Below the pieces are notes generated by a model, which saw only the letters and a list, made by a program, of their open reading frames with translations, ran no database searches and was not told the DNA's origin. The translations under genes were made by a program, and so were the position numbers. Source: Microbacterium capsulatum (GTDB lineage Bacteria > Actinomycetota > Actinomycetes > Actinomycetales > Microbacteriaceae). Taken from it: 64,000 nt of DNA. The stretch spans positions 62,001 through 126,000 of the forward strand of contig NZ_JAVFCB010000006.1 in NCBI RefSeq assembly GCF_030865425.1, in the 5' to 3' direction. Positions 8,869-18,633 of the stretch are shown piece by piece. The stretch's first letter is position 1. Each line of letters opens with the position of its first letter.

Positions 8869-9515
8869 CGCTCGATCCCCGCGAGCGAGGGCGGTGCGTC
8901 CCGCATGATCTCGGATCCGCGCACCGGCGGTCGCGACAGACATCGCCGCGCTCGCGGGCGAGGCCCGGGCCGGAGTGCGCGCCACCATGCGGTGCGTTCC
9001 GGCGCGACTCCCTCCTCCGCCCAGAGACGCAGGCGGTCGAAGCTGCGCGCGGTGAGCCACCACACGAACGGTCGCACGAGCAGCGGGTCGAGCACCCGCC
9101 CCAGCGCGCCCCAGCCCGGTTCGTAGTCGAAGCCGGTGAGGAAGCGAACACCGTCCGAGGTCGGAATGTAGCGCCAGTAGCCCCTGCCCTTGCGGAGGGG
9201 CGAGAGACGATCGCGGGAGTCGAAGACGAGAGCGGAGGTCCGCTCGCCCCCGCCTCCGTTCCGGGTGCCGAGCGATACCCCGGTGCCGCGGATGGTGTGC
9301 AGCCCGAGGCCGCGTTCGTACTCGAACTCCTGAGCGCCGTCGAGGCGGAGCCGCACGGGCCGGATCACGCTGAAACGCGCGTCCCACCGGACGTGCCGAT
9401 GCGGATCCTGAGTGAGCTCCCACACGGTCTCCAGCGATGCTCGTATCGAGATCTCGACGTACAGCGCTCGGTCCCTGCGCGGACCGATCCGCGTCTTCCC
9501 CCCGGGAGTCGCCAT
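8865..9515 (-). CDS. SRPBCC (START-like) family protein
   Basis: A 216-residue protein with a polyketide-cyclase/START-like fold: an N-terminal strand and helix (ALYVEISIRASLETVWELTQDPHRHVRWDARFS) is the family signature, followed by alternating strands and a long C-terminal helix (LDPLLVRPFVWWLTARSFDRLRLWAEEG). Such folds bind hydrophobic ligands in a central cavity. The last about 35 residues are Arg/Pro-rich and probably disordered. It forms a two-gene unit with the DUF4166 gene and is divergent from trpS across 55 nt. The ligand is unknown. Confidence 0.75.
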   Translation of the reverse strand: MATPGGKTRIGPRRDRALYVEISIRASLETVWELTQDPHRHVRWDARFSVIRPVRLRLDGAQEFEYERGLGLHTIRGTGVSLGTRNGGGGERTSALVFDSRDRLSPLRKGRGYWRYIPTSDGVRFLTGFDYEPGWGALGRVLDPLLVRPFVWWLTARSFDRLRLWAEEGVAPERTAWWRALRPGPRPRARRCLSRPPVRGSEIMRDAPPSLAGIER

Positions 9516-9567
9516 GCCCCCACCCTAGGGGCCTGACAGTCGGCGCCCTGCCGCACCATAGGATTGA

Positions 9568-10575
<1,008 letters not shown>

Positions 10576-10673
10576 CGGCGCGCCGGCTGCGCCCGGCGGC
10601 CCTGCCTTAGTCGCGGTTTCGGCCGGGGTGGTGCGGTCGGGCCGATCCTGGCCGAAGTTCAACCTCCCCGTCC

Positions 10674-10748
10674 CGACACAACGCAGGAGATTCCGGTGGC
10701 CTCGCGGTGCCCACCGCCCAGCGGGACCGCTTCTCCTGGGTTGTGTCG
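10674..10748. repeat. Hairpin element, copy 1 (left of the AbiEi-DUF559 gene)
   Basis: 75-bp imperfect palindrome. The outer arms are 17 bp (10674-10690 and 10732-10748) with one mismatch, core ACACAACGCAGGAGA. A smaller inner stem is formed by 10694-10699 and 10711-10716. It shares its arm sequence with the element at 11750-11822. It starts 99 nt after trpS and ends 36 nt past the 3' end of the AbiEi-DUF559 gene, and might also act as a transcription terminator. Confidence 0.8.
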
Positions 10749-10784
10749 TGACGTGGCAGCCGATCGCCCCGCACTGCCCGAGCG

Positions 10785-11639
10785 TCACCGTCGGCAGGCG
10801 AGTAGCCCGCGCACGGCGTCCGTCAGCACGTGGGGCTCCGTGAGGATGATGTTCGCGGTGGGGCGCACGCAGGCATATCCGCGAGCCGCAAGAGCCAGGT
10901 CCCTGCGACGGTCCTCCTCCTGCTTCTGCCACCCCGCATGATGTGCACGGCTGTCGCACTCGACGACGATCCACCCGTCCACGAGGATGTCGACCCGCCC
11001 CACCCCGTCGATCACCTTCTGCAGTTCGATGCGTCGGCCGAACTGCCGCAGCTGCAGACGGGCGAGGCTCTCCGGTCCCGATTCCGCCCTACCATCGATG
11101 AGCCGCCGCAGGGACCGGTAACGATGCGGTACGCGGGAGAAGATCTGCGCGACGTCGTCGGAATCGACCTCACCGAGGAACAGGGCGCTGTCGAGGGTCG
11201 CCACGATCTGTCGCGGCTCCTGGCAGTCGAACGACTGAACCAGCGCGCTGACGACATCGACAGTGTGCGCGTCACCGCTCTGGCTCCGCCAGTGGATGGT
11301 GGCGGTCGCCCCGTCCGCCTCCAAGCGTTTCCGCCGTGAATGCGGGGAACGGAGACGAGCGCGGTGCGGCTCCACCTGCACATGGAGCTGCCCTCGGCGA
11401 TGCACGAACACGCCCCGCGCTTCGAGCGCCGCGACGCAATCCAGCCGGCCGCCCACCCGTTGGGCTCGGAACACGACGTCGGGGATGTCACCGGACAGAT
11501 ACACGTCGCGCCGTGCGCGCCTCAGCAGCCCCAGGGCCAACGCGTCGCGGATCTGCTCCCGACTGACCCCGGACCCGCGCAGCTCCTGATAGCTGACGCA
11601 CCGGTGCGTCGGGATCCCGAATGCGTCGAACTCATCCAT
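10785..11639 (-). CDS. AbiEi-type winged-helix plus DUF559 (Vsr-like) protein, orphan
   Basis: 284 residues with two parts. Residues about 1-60 resemble the AbiEi antitoxin winged helix (SYQELRGSGVSREQIRDALALGLLRRARRDVYL). The C-terminal 110 residues resemble DUF559, a relative of the very-short-patch-repair nuclease: GVGRVDILVDGWIVVECDSRAHHAGWQKQEEDRRRDLALAARGYACVRPTA, with the Asp, Glu-x-Asp and Arg/Asp positions of a PD-(D/E)xK-like site. No AbiEii toxin gene lies beside it, so it is an orphan. The ATG at 11637-11639 was chosen because the longer frame lacks family sequence. It is flanked on both sides by matching hairpin elements. Confidence 0.75.
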   Translation of the reverse strand: MDEFDAFGIPTHRCVSYQELRGSGVSREQIRDALALGLLRRARRDVYLSGDIPDVVFRAQRVGGRLDCVAALEARGVFVHRRGQLHVQVEPHRARLRSPHSRRKRLEADGATATIHWRSQSGDAHTVDVVSALVQSFDCQEPRQIVATLDSALFLGEVDSDDVAQIFSRVPHRYRSLRRLIDGRAESGPESLARLQLRQFGRRIELQKVIDGVGRVDILVDGWIVVECDSRAHHAGWQKQEEDRRRDLALAARGYACVRPTANIILTEPHVLTDAVRGLLACRR

Positions 11640-11749
11640 CAAGGGATCGTCGCAGCGCGCGTCGGACGGGTGGGCGGCGTTCACGCAATCGGTGAGAACG
11701 TCCGCGGAGACGACGGCTGTGGAGGACCAGCTCCTCCCCCGGACCACGC

Positions 11750-11822
11750 ACACAACGCAGGAGAATGCCGGCCTAACCCCCCGGCTGATCCGGGTTCAGG
11801 CGGAGAAACTCCTGCGTTGTGT
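11750..11822. repeat. Hairpin element, copy 2 (right of the AbiEi-DUF559 gene)
   Basis: 73-bp palindrome with perfect 14-bp arms (11750-11763 and 11809-11822, ACACAACGCAGGAG and its complement) and an inner 5-bp stem (11767-11771 with 11781-11785). The arms match copy 1. It lies 110 nt upstream of the AbiEi-DUF559 start and 55 nt past the end of the serine hydrolase gene, for which it could also serve as terminator. Confidence 0.8.
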
Positions 11823-11877
11823 TGTGGGTAAGCGCCCACCGGGCCTATGCCGGCGGAACCTGGGATGGTTCAGCCGG

Positions 11878-13263
11878 TCAGACCGCTTCCACGCGGCGGG
11901 CGATCCGGTCGCCGATCCGGAGGGCCGTGACGGCGCCCGAGCCGTCGCGCACGTAGGCGATCGACTGCTCGGGGTCCTCGACGCCGGGGTCGCTGGAGAG
12001 CACGCTCTCCCCCCGCGGCAGCAGCCACGGGCTGGACAGCGGGTCGATCGTGAAGGTGCCGTCCTGGCGGGCCGCCGGCAGCGAGATGAGCTCGAACGCC
12101 CGCCTGTCCTCGCGCACGCGCAGGTCGACCTGACCGTAGAACCCGCAGTCGTACCGGCCGACGAGGTCGCGGTGGGTCTCGGCGTCGAACGGCGCCACCT
12201 CGACGCGTTCCTCGGCACCGTAACGCGCCTCCAGCAGCACGGCCTCGAGGGCGCGGGTGATCCGCTTGCCCTTGACCGAGTTCGACAGGATCGCGTAGGC
12301 GAAGTCGTCCTCGGGGATCATCCGGAACCGGCTCGCGTAGCCGATGGTGAGGCCGTCGTGACCGAACGCGGCACGGCCGCGCCGGTGCTCGCGCATCCAC
12401 GCGTAGCCGACCTCCTGGCCGGGCACGCCGCGCGATGCGAGGCAGCGGGTGAAGCCCAGCTCGGGGTCGCGCCGGCGCGCGTATGCCGCGTAGCGCATGA
12501 GCTCCCGGCCGGTGCTGAGCACGCCGCCACCCGGCACGTCCCACCCGGGCAGCTGCCAGCCCCGCTGCCAGCCCTCGTTGCGGGCCAGGCGCGCGACGCC
12601 GTCGGTGATGTCGTGCGGGGCCGCGACCCGGTAGGTGATCGCCTCGTCGGCCGTGGTGAACGTCTGCGCCATCCCGGCCGGCACGAGCACGCGCTCGCGC
12701 AGGACGTCGGCCCACGCCCGCCCGGTGATGCGCTCGATGACGGCACCGGCGACCATGAAGCCGGGACCCGAGTACGAGAAGTCCGTGCCCGGCGCGAACA
12801 TCAGGGCGTCGTCGGCGAAGTGCCGGATGGACGCGGCGATGCTGTCGTCGGCGTGATTCGCGAGCAGCTCGCCGGCGCGGCCGATCATGTACTGCGCGTC
12901 GATCCCGGATCCGTGCGTGAGCAGGTGCCGCATCGTGATCCGCGGATCGAGCGCGCCGAGGTCGGCGAGCAGCGGGGCGATCGGCGCCTCGATGTCGAGC
13001 AGCCCTTCGGCCTCGAGCTGGGCGGCGATCAGCCCGACGAAGGTCTTCGAGATCGATCCGACCTGGAAGATCGTGTCGCCGGTGACCGGCAGCGGGTGTT
13101 CGAGGTTCGTCACGCCGTAGCCGGTCGCGACGGACTCGCCGCCCAGGCTCAGGCCGATGCCCACGCCCGGGACCTGCAGCTCGTCGAGCAGCGCGGGCAC
13201 GCGCTCGTCGAGCACGCCGAGCAGGGACGTCAGGTCGTCGGTGCGGATCGTCGTCATCGTCAT
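11878..13263 (-). CDS. Serine hydrolase, beta-lactamase/D-aminopeptidase family
   Basis: 461 residues with the class C beta-lactamase/penicillin-binding fold. SISK (about residues 69-72) is the SxxK nucleophile motif; the tyrosine motif reads YSG rather than the common YxN; FGHDGLTIGYAS holds the third motif (HxG). No signal peptide is seen, so it probably acts in the cytosol, perhaps as an aminopeptidase or esterase on the transported compound. It is the last gene of the ABC transporter operon, its ATG overlapping the upstream permease stop by four bases, which argues for a job on that transporter's substrate. Confidence 0.82.
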   Translation of the reverse strand: MTMTTIRTDDLTSLLGVLDERVPALLDELQVPGVGIGLSLGGESVATGYGVTNLEHPLPVTGDTIFQVGSISKTFVGLIAAQLEAEGLLDIEAPIAPLLADLGALDPRITMRHLLTHGSGIDAQYMIGRAGELLANHADDSIAASIRHFADDALMFAPGTDFSYSGPGFMVAGAVIERITGRAWADVLRERVLVPAGMAQTFTTADEAITYRVAAPHDITDGVARLARNEGWQRGWQLPGWDVPGGGVLSTGRELMRYAAYARRRDPELGFTRCLASRGVPGQEVGYAWMREHRRGRAAFGHDGLTIGYASRFRMIPEDDFAYAILSNSVKGKRITRALEAVLLEARYGAEERVEVAPFDAETHRDLVGRYDCGFYGQVDLRVREDRRAFELISLPAARQDGTFTIDPLSSPWLLPRGESVLSSDPGVEDPEQSIAYVRDGSGAVTALRIGDRIARRVEAV

Positions 13264-14129
13264 CCGTTCACGGTCTTGGGGTCGAGGAGGTCGCGCAGCG
13301 CGTCGCCGGCGATGTTGATCGCGAGGATGAAGATCACGAACACGATCGCAGGCGGGGCCACGAGCCAGGGTGCGCTGCCGATGTACTGCAGCGAGTCGGA
13401 GATCATGGATCCGAAGTCGGGCTGCGGCGGCCGCACCCCGAAGCCGAGGAAGCTGAGCGCCGCGTAGGCGCCGGAGGACATCGACAGGTTGATGGCGGCG
13501 ATGACGATCAGCGGAGACGCGATGTTCGGCAGCACGTGACGCAGGATGATCCAGGCGTTGCCGTGCCCGCTCAGCCGGGCCGCGCTGATGTAGTTGCGCG
13601 TCATCACCTCCTGGGTCGCGCTGCGCACCGTGCGGGCGAAGCGCGGGATGAAGACGATGCCGATCGCGACCGCCGCGTTCGCGAGACCTCGTCCAAGGAT
13701 CGCGAGCACGAGGATCGCCAGCAGGTACTCCGGGATGGCGAAGAGGAAGTCGACCACGCGGGAGATCAGGCCGTCGATCCGTCCTCCCCAGAAGCCCGCG
13801 ATGAGCCCGAGCGCGGTGCCGACGACGAGCGAGAAGATCGTCGCCATGACCGCGGCGGCCACGGCGGGCCCGATCGCGACGAGCACCCGGGATAGCTGGT
13901 CGCGGCCGAGCGCGTCCGTGCCGAAGAGGAACTGCGGCGTCGGGCCGAGCAGGCGCGCGCCCACGGCCAGCTGGGTCGGCGGGTACGGCGCGACCCAGGG
14001 GCCGACGACGGCCAGCACGACGAACAGGGCGAGCACCCCGAAGGCGATCCCGCCGACGACCGAGGGGCGACGGCGCTTGCGCGCCTTCGGCACCGTGTTG
14101 GCGATGGTCTCGGTGAGTTCCGTGGTCAT
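13260..14129 (-). CDS. Peptide-type ABC transporter permease, DppC-like
   Basis: 289-residue inner-membrane permease of the peptide/opine/nickel class. N-terminal OppC-like region with one helix, then TPQFLFGTDALGRDQLSRVLVAIG, a typical DppC motif, and the binding-protein-dependent transport domain with the EAA-like loop (ISAARLSGHGNAWIILRHVLPNIASPLIVI). Five to six helices. Pairs with the DppB-like gene just upstream (4-bp overlap) to form the channel. Confidence 0.9.
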   Translation of the reverse strand: MTTELTETIANTVPKARKRRRPSVVGGIAFGVLALFVVLAVVGPWVAPYPPTQLAVGARLLGPTPQFLFGTDALGRDQLSRVLVAIGPAVAAAVMATIFSLVVGTALGLIAGFWGGRIDGLISRVVDFLFAIPEYLLAILVLAILGRGLANAAVAIGIVFIPRFARTVRSATQEVMTRNYISAARLSGHGNAWIILRHVLPNIASPLIVIAAINLSMSSGAYAALSFLGFGVRPPQPDFGSMISDSLQYIGSAPWLVAPPAIVFVIFILAINIAGDALRDLLDPKTVNG

Positions 14130-15073
14130 TTTCTCGCGATCCTTCGATCCAAGGCCGGGACCAGCAGGTCCACGATGAGGTTGGCGGCGATGAACGAGCC
14201 GGCGAGCACGAGCGCCTGGGCGTTCAGCTGCACGAAGTCCCGGGAGCTGATCGACTGCAGGATGCCGCGGCCGAGGCCGGGCAGGCTGAAGATCTGCTCC
14301 ACGATCAGCAGTCCGCCGATGAGCGCACCGAAGGTGAACCCGACGAAGGTGACGATCGGCGGGAGCGCGGCGCGCAGCGCGTAGCCGTAGGTGACCCGCG
14401 CGTCCGACAGCCCGTTGACCCGGGCGGAGGTGACGAACGGCTGGTGCAGCACCTCGAGCATCGCGGCGCGCGTCATCTGCATGATCAGCGGCGCAGTCGG
14501 GATCCCCACCGCGATCGCCGGCAGCAGCATCGTCTGCAGGTTGCCGGACGGGCTGTCCTGGAAGGGGATGTAGGTCGGCGAATACAGGTTCGTCAGGAAG
14601 TTCGTGGCGAGGATGATCGCGATCGTGCCGGTGATGAAGCCGGGGATCGCGAACAGCAGGATCATCGGCACCCGGATGGTGACGTCGACGGCGGATCCCG
14701 CCCGCTTGGCCGCGAGGACGCCCAGCGGGACGCCGATCAGGATCGCCACGATGAGGCTCATGGTCGCGAGCTCGAAGGACACCGGGATCTGCTGCTGCAG
14801 GATCTGCGTCGTCTTCAGGCCCGAGATCGGCGAGGTGCCCCAGTCGCCGCGAAGCACCCCGAACAGCCAGTCGAAGTACTGCACGAAGATCGGCCGGTCG
14901 TAGCCGAAGTGGTGCTCGAGTTCGGCGATGCGGGCCGGGGTGGCCTGGGACCCCGCGATGAGCAGCGCGGGGTTGCCGTCCACGAGGCCGCGCCCGGCGA
15001 AGAAGATCAGGGCGCTGAGCACGAACAGCACCACGAGCGACGTGCCGATCCGGCCGAAGATGTACTTGGTCAT
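14126..15073 (-). CDS. Peptide-type ABC transporter permease, DppB-like
   Basis: 315 residues. The family N-terminus is clear (MTKYIFGRIGTSLVVLFVLSALIFFAGR), followed by the periplasmic segment with YDRPIFVQYFDWLFGVLRGDWGTS and the EAA-like loop (VTSARVNGLSDARVTYGYALRAALPPIVTFVG). Six helices. I used the ATG at 15071-15073, which overlaps the upstream ATPase stop (ATGA); the frame extends further upstream but that part is a shadow of the ATPase gene. Confidence 0.9.
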   Translation of the reverse strand: MTKYIFGRIGTSLVVLFVLSALIFFAGRGLVDGNPALLIAGSQATPARIAELEHHFGYDRPIFVQYFDWLFGVLRGDWGTSPISGLKTTQILQQQIPVSFELATMSLIVAILIGVPLGVLAAKRAGSAVDVTIRVPMILLFAIPGFITGTIAIILATNFLTNLYSPTYIPFQDSPSGNLQTMLLPAIAVGIPTAPLIMQMTRAAMLEVLHQPFVTSARVNGLSDARVTYGYALRAALPPIVTFVGFTFGALIGGLLIVEQIFSLPGLGRGILQSISSRDFVQLNAQALVLAGSFIAANLIVDLLVPALDRRIARK

Positions 15074-16065
15074 GCGTCCGCTCCCTCCACGACGCGGCGA
15101 GCGAGCTGCAGCGAGCCCGGGAAATGGCAGCGCACGGCGCGACCGTCGTCGTCGTGCACGAGCTCCGGCGCCTCGACGCGGCAGCGGTCCTGCGCGACGG
15201 GGCAGCGCGAGGCGAAGCGGCAGCCGACCGGGCGCTCGACCGCGCTCGGCGGATCGCCCTCGAGGATGATCCGCTCCGGCTGGAACTCGTCGCCCGGGAT
15301 GCTCGGCTCGGCGGAGCGCAGCGCGACCGAGTAGGGGTGGCGCAGCTGGTCGTCGAACTCGTCGGCGGGGGCCAGCTCGACGATCTGGCCGAGGTACATC
15401 ACGGCGATCCAGTCGCTGATCCCGCGCACGGCGCGCAGGTCGTGCGAGATGAAGATGAAGGCGGCGCCGGTGCGCTCCTGCAGGTCGCGCAGCAGCTCGA
15501 TCACCTGCATCTGCAGGGAGGCGTCCAGCGAGCTGACCGCCTCGTCGAGGAGGATCAGGGCCGGGTCGGATGCGATGGCGCGGGCGATGCAGACGCGCTG
15601 CTGCTGGCCGCCGGAGAGCTCGTGCGGGTAGCGGCTCATCAAAGCGGGGTCGAGGTCGACCATCCCCATCAGCTCGCCGATCCGCGTCGTGCGTGCGGAG
15701 CGGGACATCCGCGGGAGGGCCTCGCCGATCGCCTGCGCGATCGTGCGGCGCGGGTTCAGGGCGCTCGCCGGGTCCTGGAAGACGGCCTGCACCGCACCGG
15801 TGTGGGCGCCGGCAGGCGTGCCGTTCCATCGGATCGTGCCGGCGTCGGCCTTGTCCAGGCCCACGAGCACGCGGCCCAGGGTCGACTTGCCGCAGCCGGA
15901 CTCGCCGACGACGCCGAGCGTGCGGCCGGGCTCGACCCTGACGTCGATCCCGTCGACGGCGTGCAGATACCGACGGTGGCCGAACAGCTTCTCCTGCGGG
16001 AGCGGGAACCGCCGCTCCACGCCCGTCGCTTCGAGCGCGAACGGCACGGACTGGGTGATGGTCAC
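15070..16065 (-). CDS. Peptide-type ABC transporter ATP-binding protein, DppF-like
   Basis: 331-residue ATPase. Walker A GESGCGKST, Q-loop VFQDPAS, signature LSGGQQQR, Walker B LILLDEA with D-loop SSLDAS, and switch His in FISHDL are all present. The C-terminal oligopeptide-transporter domain has the Cys-containing motif CRFASRCPVAQDRC, typical of OppF/DppF and in related proteins an iron-sulfur site. GTG start overlapping the upstream ATPase stop (GTGA). Energises transport together with the DppD-like subunit. Confidence 0.9.
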   Translation of the reverse strand: MTITQSVPFALEATGVERRFPLPQEKLFGHRRYLHAVDGIDVRVEPGRTLGVVGESGCGKSTLGRVLVGLDKADAGTIRWNGTPAGAHTGAVQAVFQDPASALNPRRTIAQAIGEALPRMSRSARTTRIGELMGMVDLDPALMSRYPHELSGGQQQRVCIARAIASDPALILLDEAVSSLDASLQMQVIELLRDLQERTGAAFIFISHDLRAVRGISDWIAVMYLGQIVELAPADEFDDQLRHPYSVALRSAEPSIPGDEFQPERIILEGDPPSAVERPVGCRFASRCPVAQDRCRVEAPELVHDDDGRAVRCHFPGSLQLARRVVEGADA

Positions 16066-16868
16066 GACTGGGGCTTTCTGTCGGAGGCGCGGGGCGCCGA
16101 GACCTGCATGCGGGCGGCGGCGAAGAGCTGCCGCGTGTACGGATGGCCCGGGTTCGCCATCAGCTGCTCGGTCGGGCCGTCCTCGACGATCCGGCCGTGC
16201 CGCATCACCACGATCCGCGTGCACACCTCGGTGACGACGCCGATGTCGTGCGTGATCAGCAGCAGGGTCATCTCGCGGGAGTCGAGCTCCCGCTGGAGCA
16301 GATCCAGGATCTGCGCCTGCACCGTGACGTCGAGCGCGGTGGTCGGCTCGTCCGCGATGAGCAGGCGGGGCTCGTTGATGAGCGACATCGCGATGAGCAC
16401 GCGCTGACGCATGCCGCCGGACAGCTCGTGCGGGAACGCCTTGCGCTTGACCGCCGGCTCGGGGATGCCGACCTCGGCGAGGGCCTCCTCGATGAGCGGG
16501 ATGCACTCGGCGCGGGAGATCCTGCGGTGCGCCTGCAGCACGTCGCGCAGCTGGTCGCCGACGCGGATCACCGGGTTGAGGCTGGCGAGCGGATCCTGCG
16601 GGATCCGCGCGATCTCGGCGCTGCGCAGTTCTCGGAACCGGGCCGTGCTGAGTCCGCCGAGCTCGGTGCCGCGGAAGGCGATGCCGCCGTCGACGCGTGA
16701 GCCGGTGGGCAGCGAGCGCAGGATCGCGGAGGTCAGCGTGCTCTTTCCGGATCCGGATTCGCCGACGATTCCGACGCGCTCGCCCGCGGCGATCGAGAGG
16801 GACACGTCCGCCACGGCCGGGCGCGGTGCGGCCCGGTACGTGATGGACACATCGTTCAGCTCAAGCAT
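16062..16868 (-). CDS. Peptide-type ABC transporter ATP-binding protein, DppD-like
   Basis: 268-residue ATPase with Walker A GESGSGKST, Q-loop RIPQDP, signature LSGGMRQR, Walker B LLIADEPTTALD and switch His in LITHDIG. It ends soon after the ABC domain and lacks most of the usual C-terminal extension, so it is shorter than typical DppD. A 55-nt gap separates it from the binding-protein gene upstream, a common place for mRNA processing or partial termination. Confidence 0.88.
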   Translation of the reverse strand: MLELNDVSITYRAAPRPAVADVSLSIAAGERVGIVGESGSGKSTLTSAILRSLPTGSRVDGGIAFRGTELGGLSTARFRELRSAEIARIPQDPLASLNPVIRVGDQLRDVLQAHRRISRAECIPLIEEALAEVGIPEPAVKRKAFPHELSGGMRQRVLIAMSLINEPRLLIADEPTTALDVTVQAQILDLLQRELDSREMTLLLITHDIGVVTEVCTRIVVMRHGRIVEDGPTEQLMANPGHPYTRQLFAAARMQVSAPRASDRKPQS

Positions 16869-16923
16869 GGGACGAGCCTTTCTGGGGTGGGGCCGGACCG
16901 GGGATCCGACCCCACCGGATCGA

Positions 16924-18462
16924 TTACTTCGAGACCTGCGAGAGGAAGGTGCGGCTCTGGCTCGAGGGCACCTTGACGCCCTGGAGGCTGGAGGCGTGCG
17001 CCACGAACATGTCCTTGGCCAGCAGGGTGATCGTCGGGTAGATGAGGGTCGCCTCCTGCATCTCGACCTTGCTCAGCGCCTTCTGGTAGTCGGTCTCGCT
17101 GCCCGCGGCGAAGGCCGCGTTGATCAGCTTCTGCAGCGAGTCCGGCACCGGGCCCTGGCGCCCGGCGACCGGCGCGACGTACTGGTACGGGTTCGAGTAG
17201 TACGACTGCGCGTTCCAGCTCAGCTGGTAGTTCAGCGCCTTGCGACGCGCGCTCCAGGTGGCGGCCTCGAGCGGTTCGAGCTGCACCTTGAAGCCGGCCT
17301 TCGCGAGCTGCGCCTGCATCACGGCCATGAGGTCGTTCGTGCCCGGGTCGTAGCCGTTGATGTAGAGCAGGCTGATGTCGAGCCCGTTCGGGTAACCGGC
17401 GTCGGCGAGCAGCTGCTTGGCCTTCGCGACGTCCTGCGTGTGGTTCGGCACGTCGCTCAGCTTCGGCGCCCACGCGAGGCTCGGCGGCAGGTAGGCGCTC
17501 GGCCGGGCGGCGCCGCCGTAGGCCTGGTCGGCCAGGGCCTTGCGGTCGAAGGCGAGGGCCATCGCCTGGGCGACCTTCGGGTTGTCGAACGGCGCCTTGG
17601 TGTTGTTGATCTGCAGGAAGATCGTCGAGTCGGTGTGCACCTGGTCGACGGTGAACCCGGCGCTCTTGAGATCCTTCGCCGATCCCTGGTCGGGGAAGAT
17701 GATGTCGACCTTCTTCGCCTTCAGGTTGCTGACCTGGGTGCCCATGGTCGGCATGTACAGCACGGTGAGCTTGGCCGCTTTGGCCTTGTCGCCCCAGTAG
17801 TCCGCGTTGCGGGTGAAGGTGAGGCTGGTCTCCGGCTGGTAGTCCGTCTGGCTCCACGGTCCGGTGCCGACCATCTTGGTGGCGAGGTTCTCCTTGGCGG
17901 CGTCCTTGCTCATGATCGCGCAGCCCCACACCAGAGGGTTGCCCATGTTGTTCACGAAGCCGGCGTCCGGGCTCGAGAGGTGGAACTTGACGGTCTTCGC
18001 GTCGACCTTCTCGACGCTCGTGAACGTCGAGAACAGTTCCTTGTCGATGCGGTTCGGGCTCGAGGTGATGCGCGTGAAGGTGTAGACGACGTCATCGGCG
18101 GTGAACGTCGAGCCGTTGGAGAACTTCACCCCGTCGCGCAGCGTGAACGTGTACGTGAGGCCGTCCGAGGACTTCTGGTAGCCGGTCGCCAGCGACGGCT
18201 TGAGCTGCCCGTCCGCCGTCGTGGTCATGAGGCACTCGTAGCTGAGCTGCCAGGCGAACCGGTCCGCGAACAGGCTGGAGGCCTGCGGGTCGAGCGACGA
18301 CGGCGCGGTGGTCTCGGCGACGGTCAGGTCGGCCGAGGCTCCCCCGGCTCCACCCCCGGCGCTGCCCGTGCTGGGCGGGCTGCAGGCGGCGAGCGCGGCG
18401 ACGCTCACGATGCCGACGCCGACCAGGGCCAGGCGCTTCAGGATGCGCTGCGGAGAAGACAT
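16924..18462 (-). CDS. Peptide-type ABC transporter substrate-binding lipoprotein
   Basis: 512 residues, family SBP_bac_5. The signal peptide ends in a lipobox LAAC (Cys about residue 26), so it is anchored on the outer face of the membrane. The body has the family pattern: LDPQASSLFADR, YTFTLRDGVKFSNGSTFTADDVVYTF and AMALAFDRKALADQAYGG. First gene of the operon; start ATG at 18460-18462 preceded by GGAAGGAACCCGA. Its promoter is overlapped by repeated sites probably bound by the divergent IclR protein. The ligand could be a peptide or another small polar compound. Confidence 0.9.
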   Translation of the reverse strand: MSSPQRILKRLALVGVGIVSVAALAACSPPSTGSAGGGAGGASADLTVAETTAPSSLDPQASSLFADRFAWQLSYECLMTTTADGQLKPSLATGYQKSSDGLTYTFTLRDGVKFSNGSTFTADDVVYTFTRITSSPNRIDKELFSTFTSVEKVDAKTVKFHLSSPDAGFVNNMGNPLVWGCAIMSKDAAKENLATKMVGTGPWSQTDYQPETSLTFTRNADYWGDKAKAAKLTVLYMPTMGTQVSNLKAKKVDIIFPDQGSAKDLKSAGFTVDQVHTDSTIFLQINNTKAPFDNPKVAQAMALAFDRKALADQAYGGAARPSAYLPPSLAWAPKLSDVPNHTQDVAKAKQLLADAGYPNGLDISLLYINGYDPGTNDLMAVMQAQLAKAGFKVQLEPLEAATWSARRKALNYQLSWNAQSYYSNPYQYVAPVAGRQGPVPDSLQKLINAAFAAGSETDYQKALSKVEMQEATLIYPTITLLAKDMFVAHASSLQGVKVPSSQSRTFLSQVSK

Positions 18463-18505
18463 TCGGGTTCCTTCCGTCTTTGGAAGATCAAGGGGATCGT
18501 GAGTG

Positions 18506-18534
18506 AAGATAACAGGTCTCAGTGTGCACTGCAA
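18506..18534 (-). promoter_or_regulatory. Promoter of the ABC transporter operon
   Basis: Reading leftwards, a -35 TTGCAG (18534-18529) and a -10 TATCTT (18511-18506) are separated by 17 bp, close to the sigma-70-type consensus. The -35 lies inside the repeat at 18525-18535. Confidence 0.65.
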
Positions 18535-18555
18535 CACACTGATTTGCATTGCAAC
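18525..18555. promoter_or_regulatory. Direct-repeat operator, probably for the IclR regulator
   Basis: TGCACTGCAAC at 18525-18535 and TGCATTGCAAC at 18545-18555, identical at 10 of 11 positions and exactly 20 bp apart, two helical turns. They lie between the divergent ABC operon and IclR gene, and the first covers the -35 of the operon, as a repressor site would. Confidence 0.6.
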
Positions 18556-18633
18556 GCGATGCGACGTATGAGAAAGTTGTCCCGACGCCGACCCCTGCGT
18601 CACCGAACCACCGCGCCCACAGGATCGGATGCC

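Noticed and set aside
10785-11639. AbiE abortive-infection system
   Set aside because: Only the AbiEi-like winged helix is present; no AbiEii nucleotidyltransferase lies beside it.
16411-18633. Extension of the IclR frame upstream to 16411
   Set aside because: It runs antisense to the ABC transporter genes; the regulator domain begins only near 18634.
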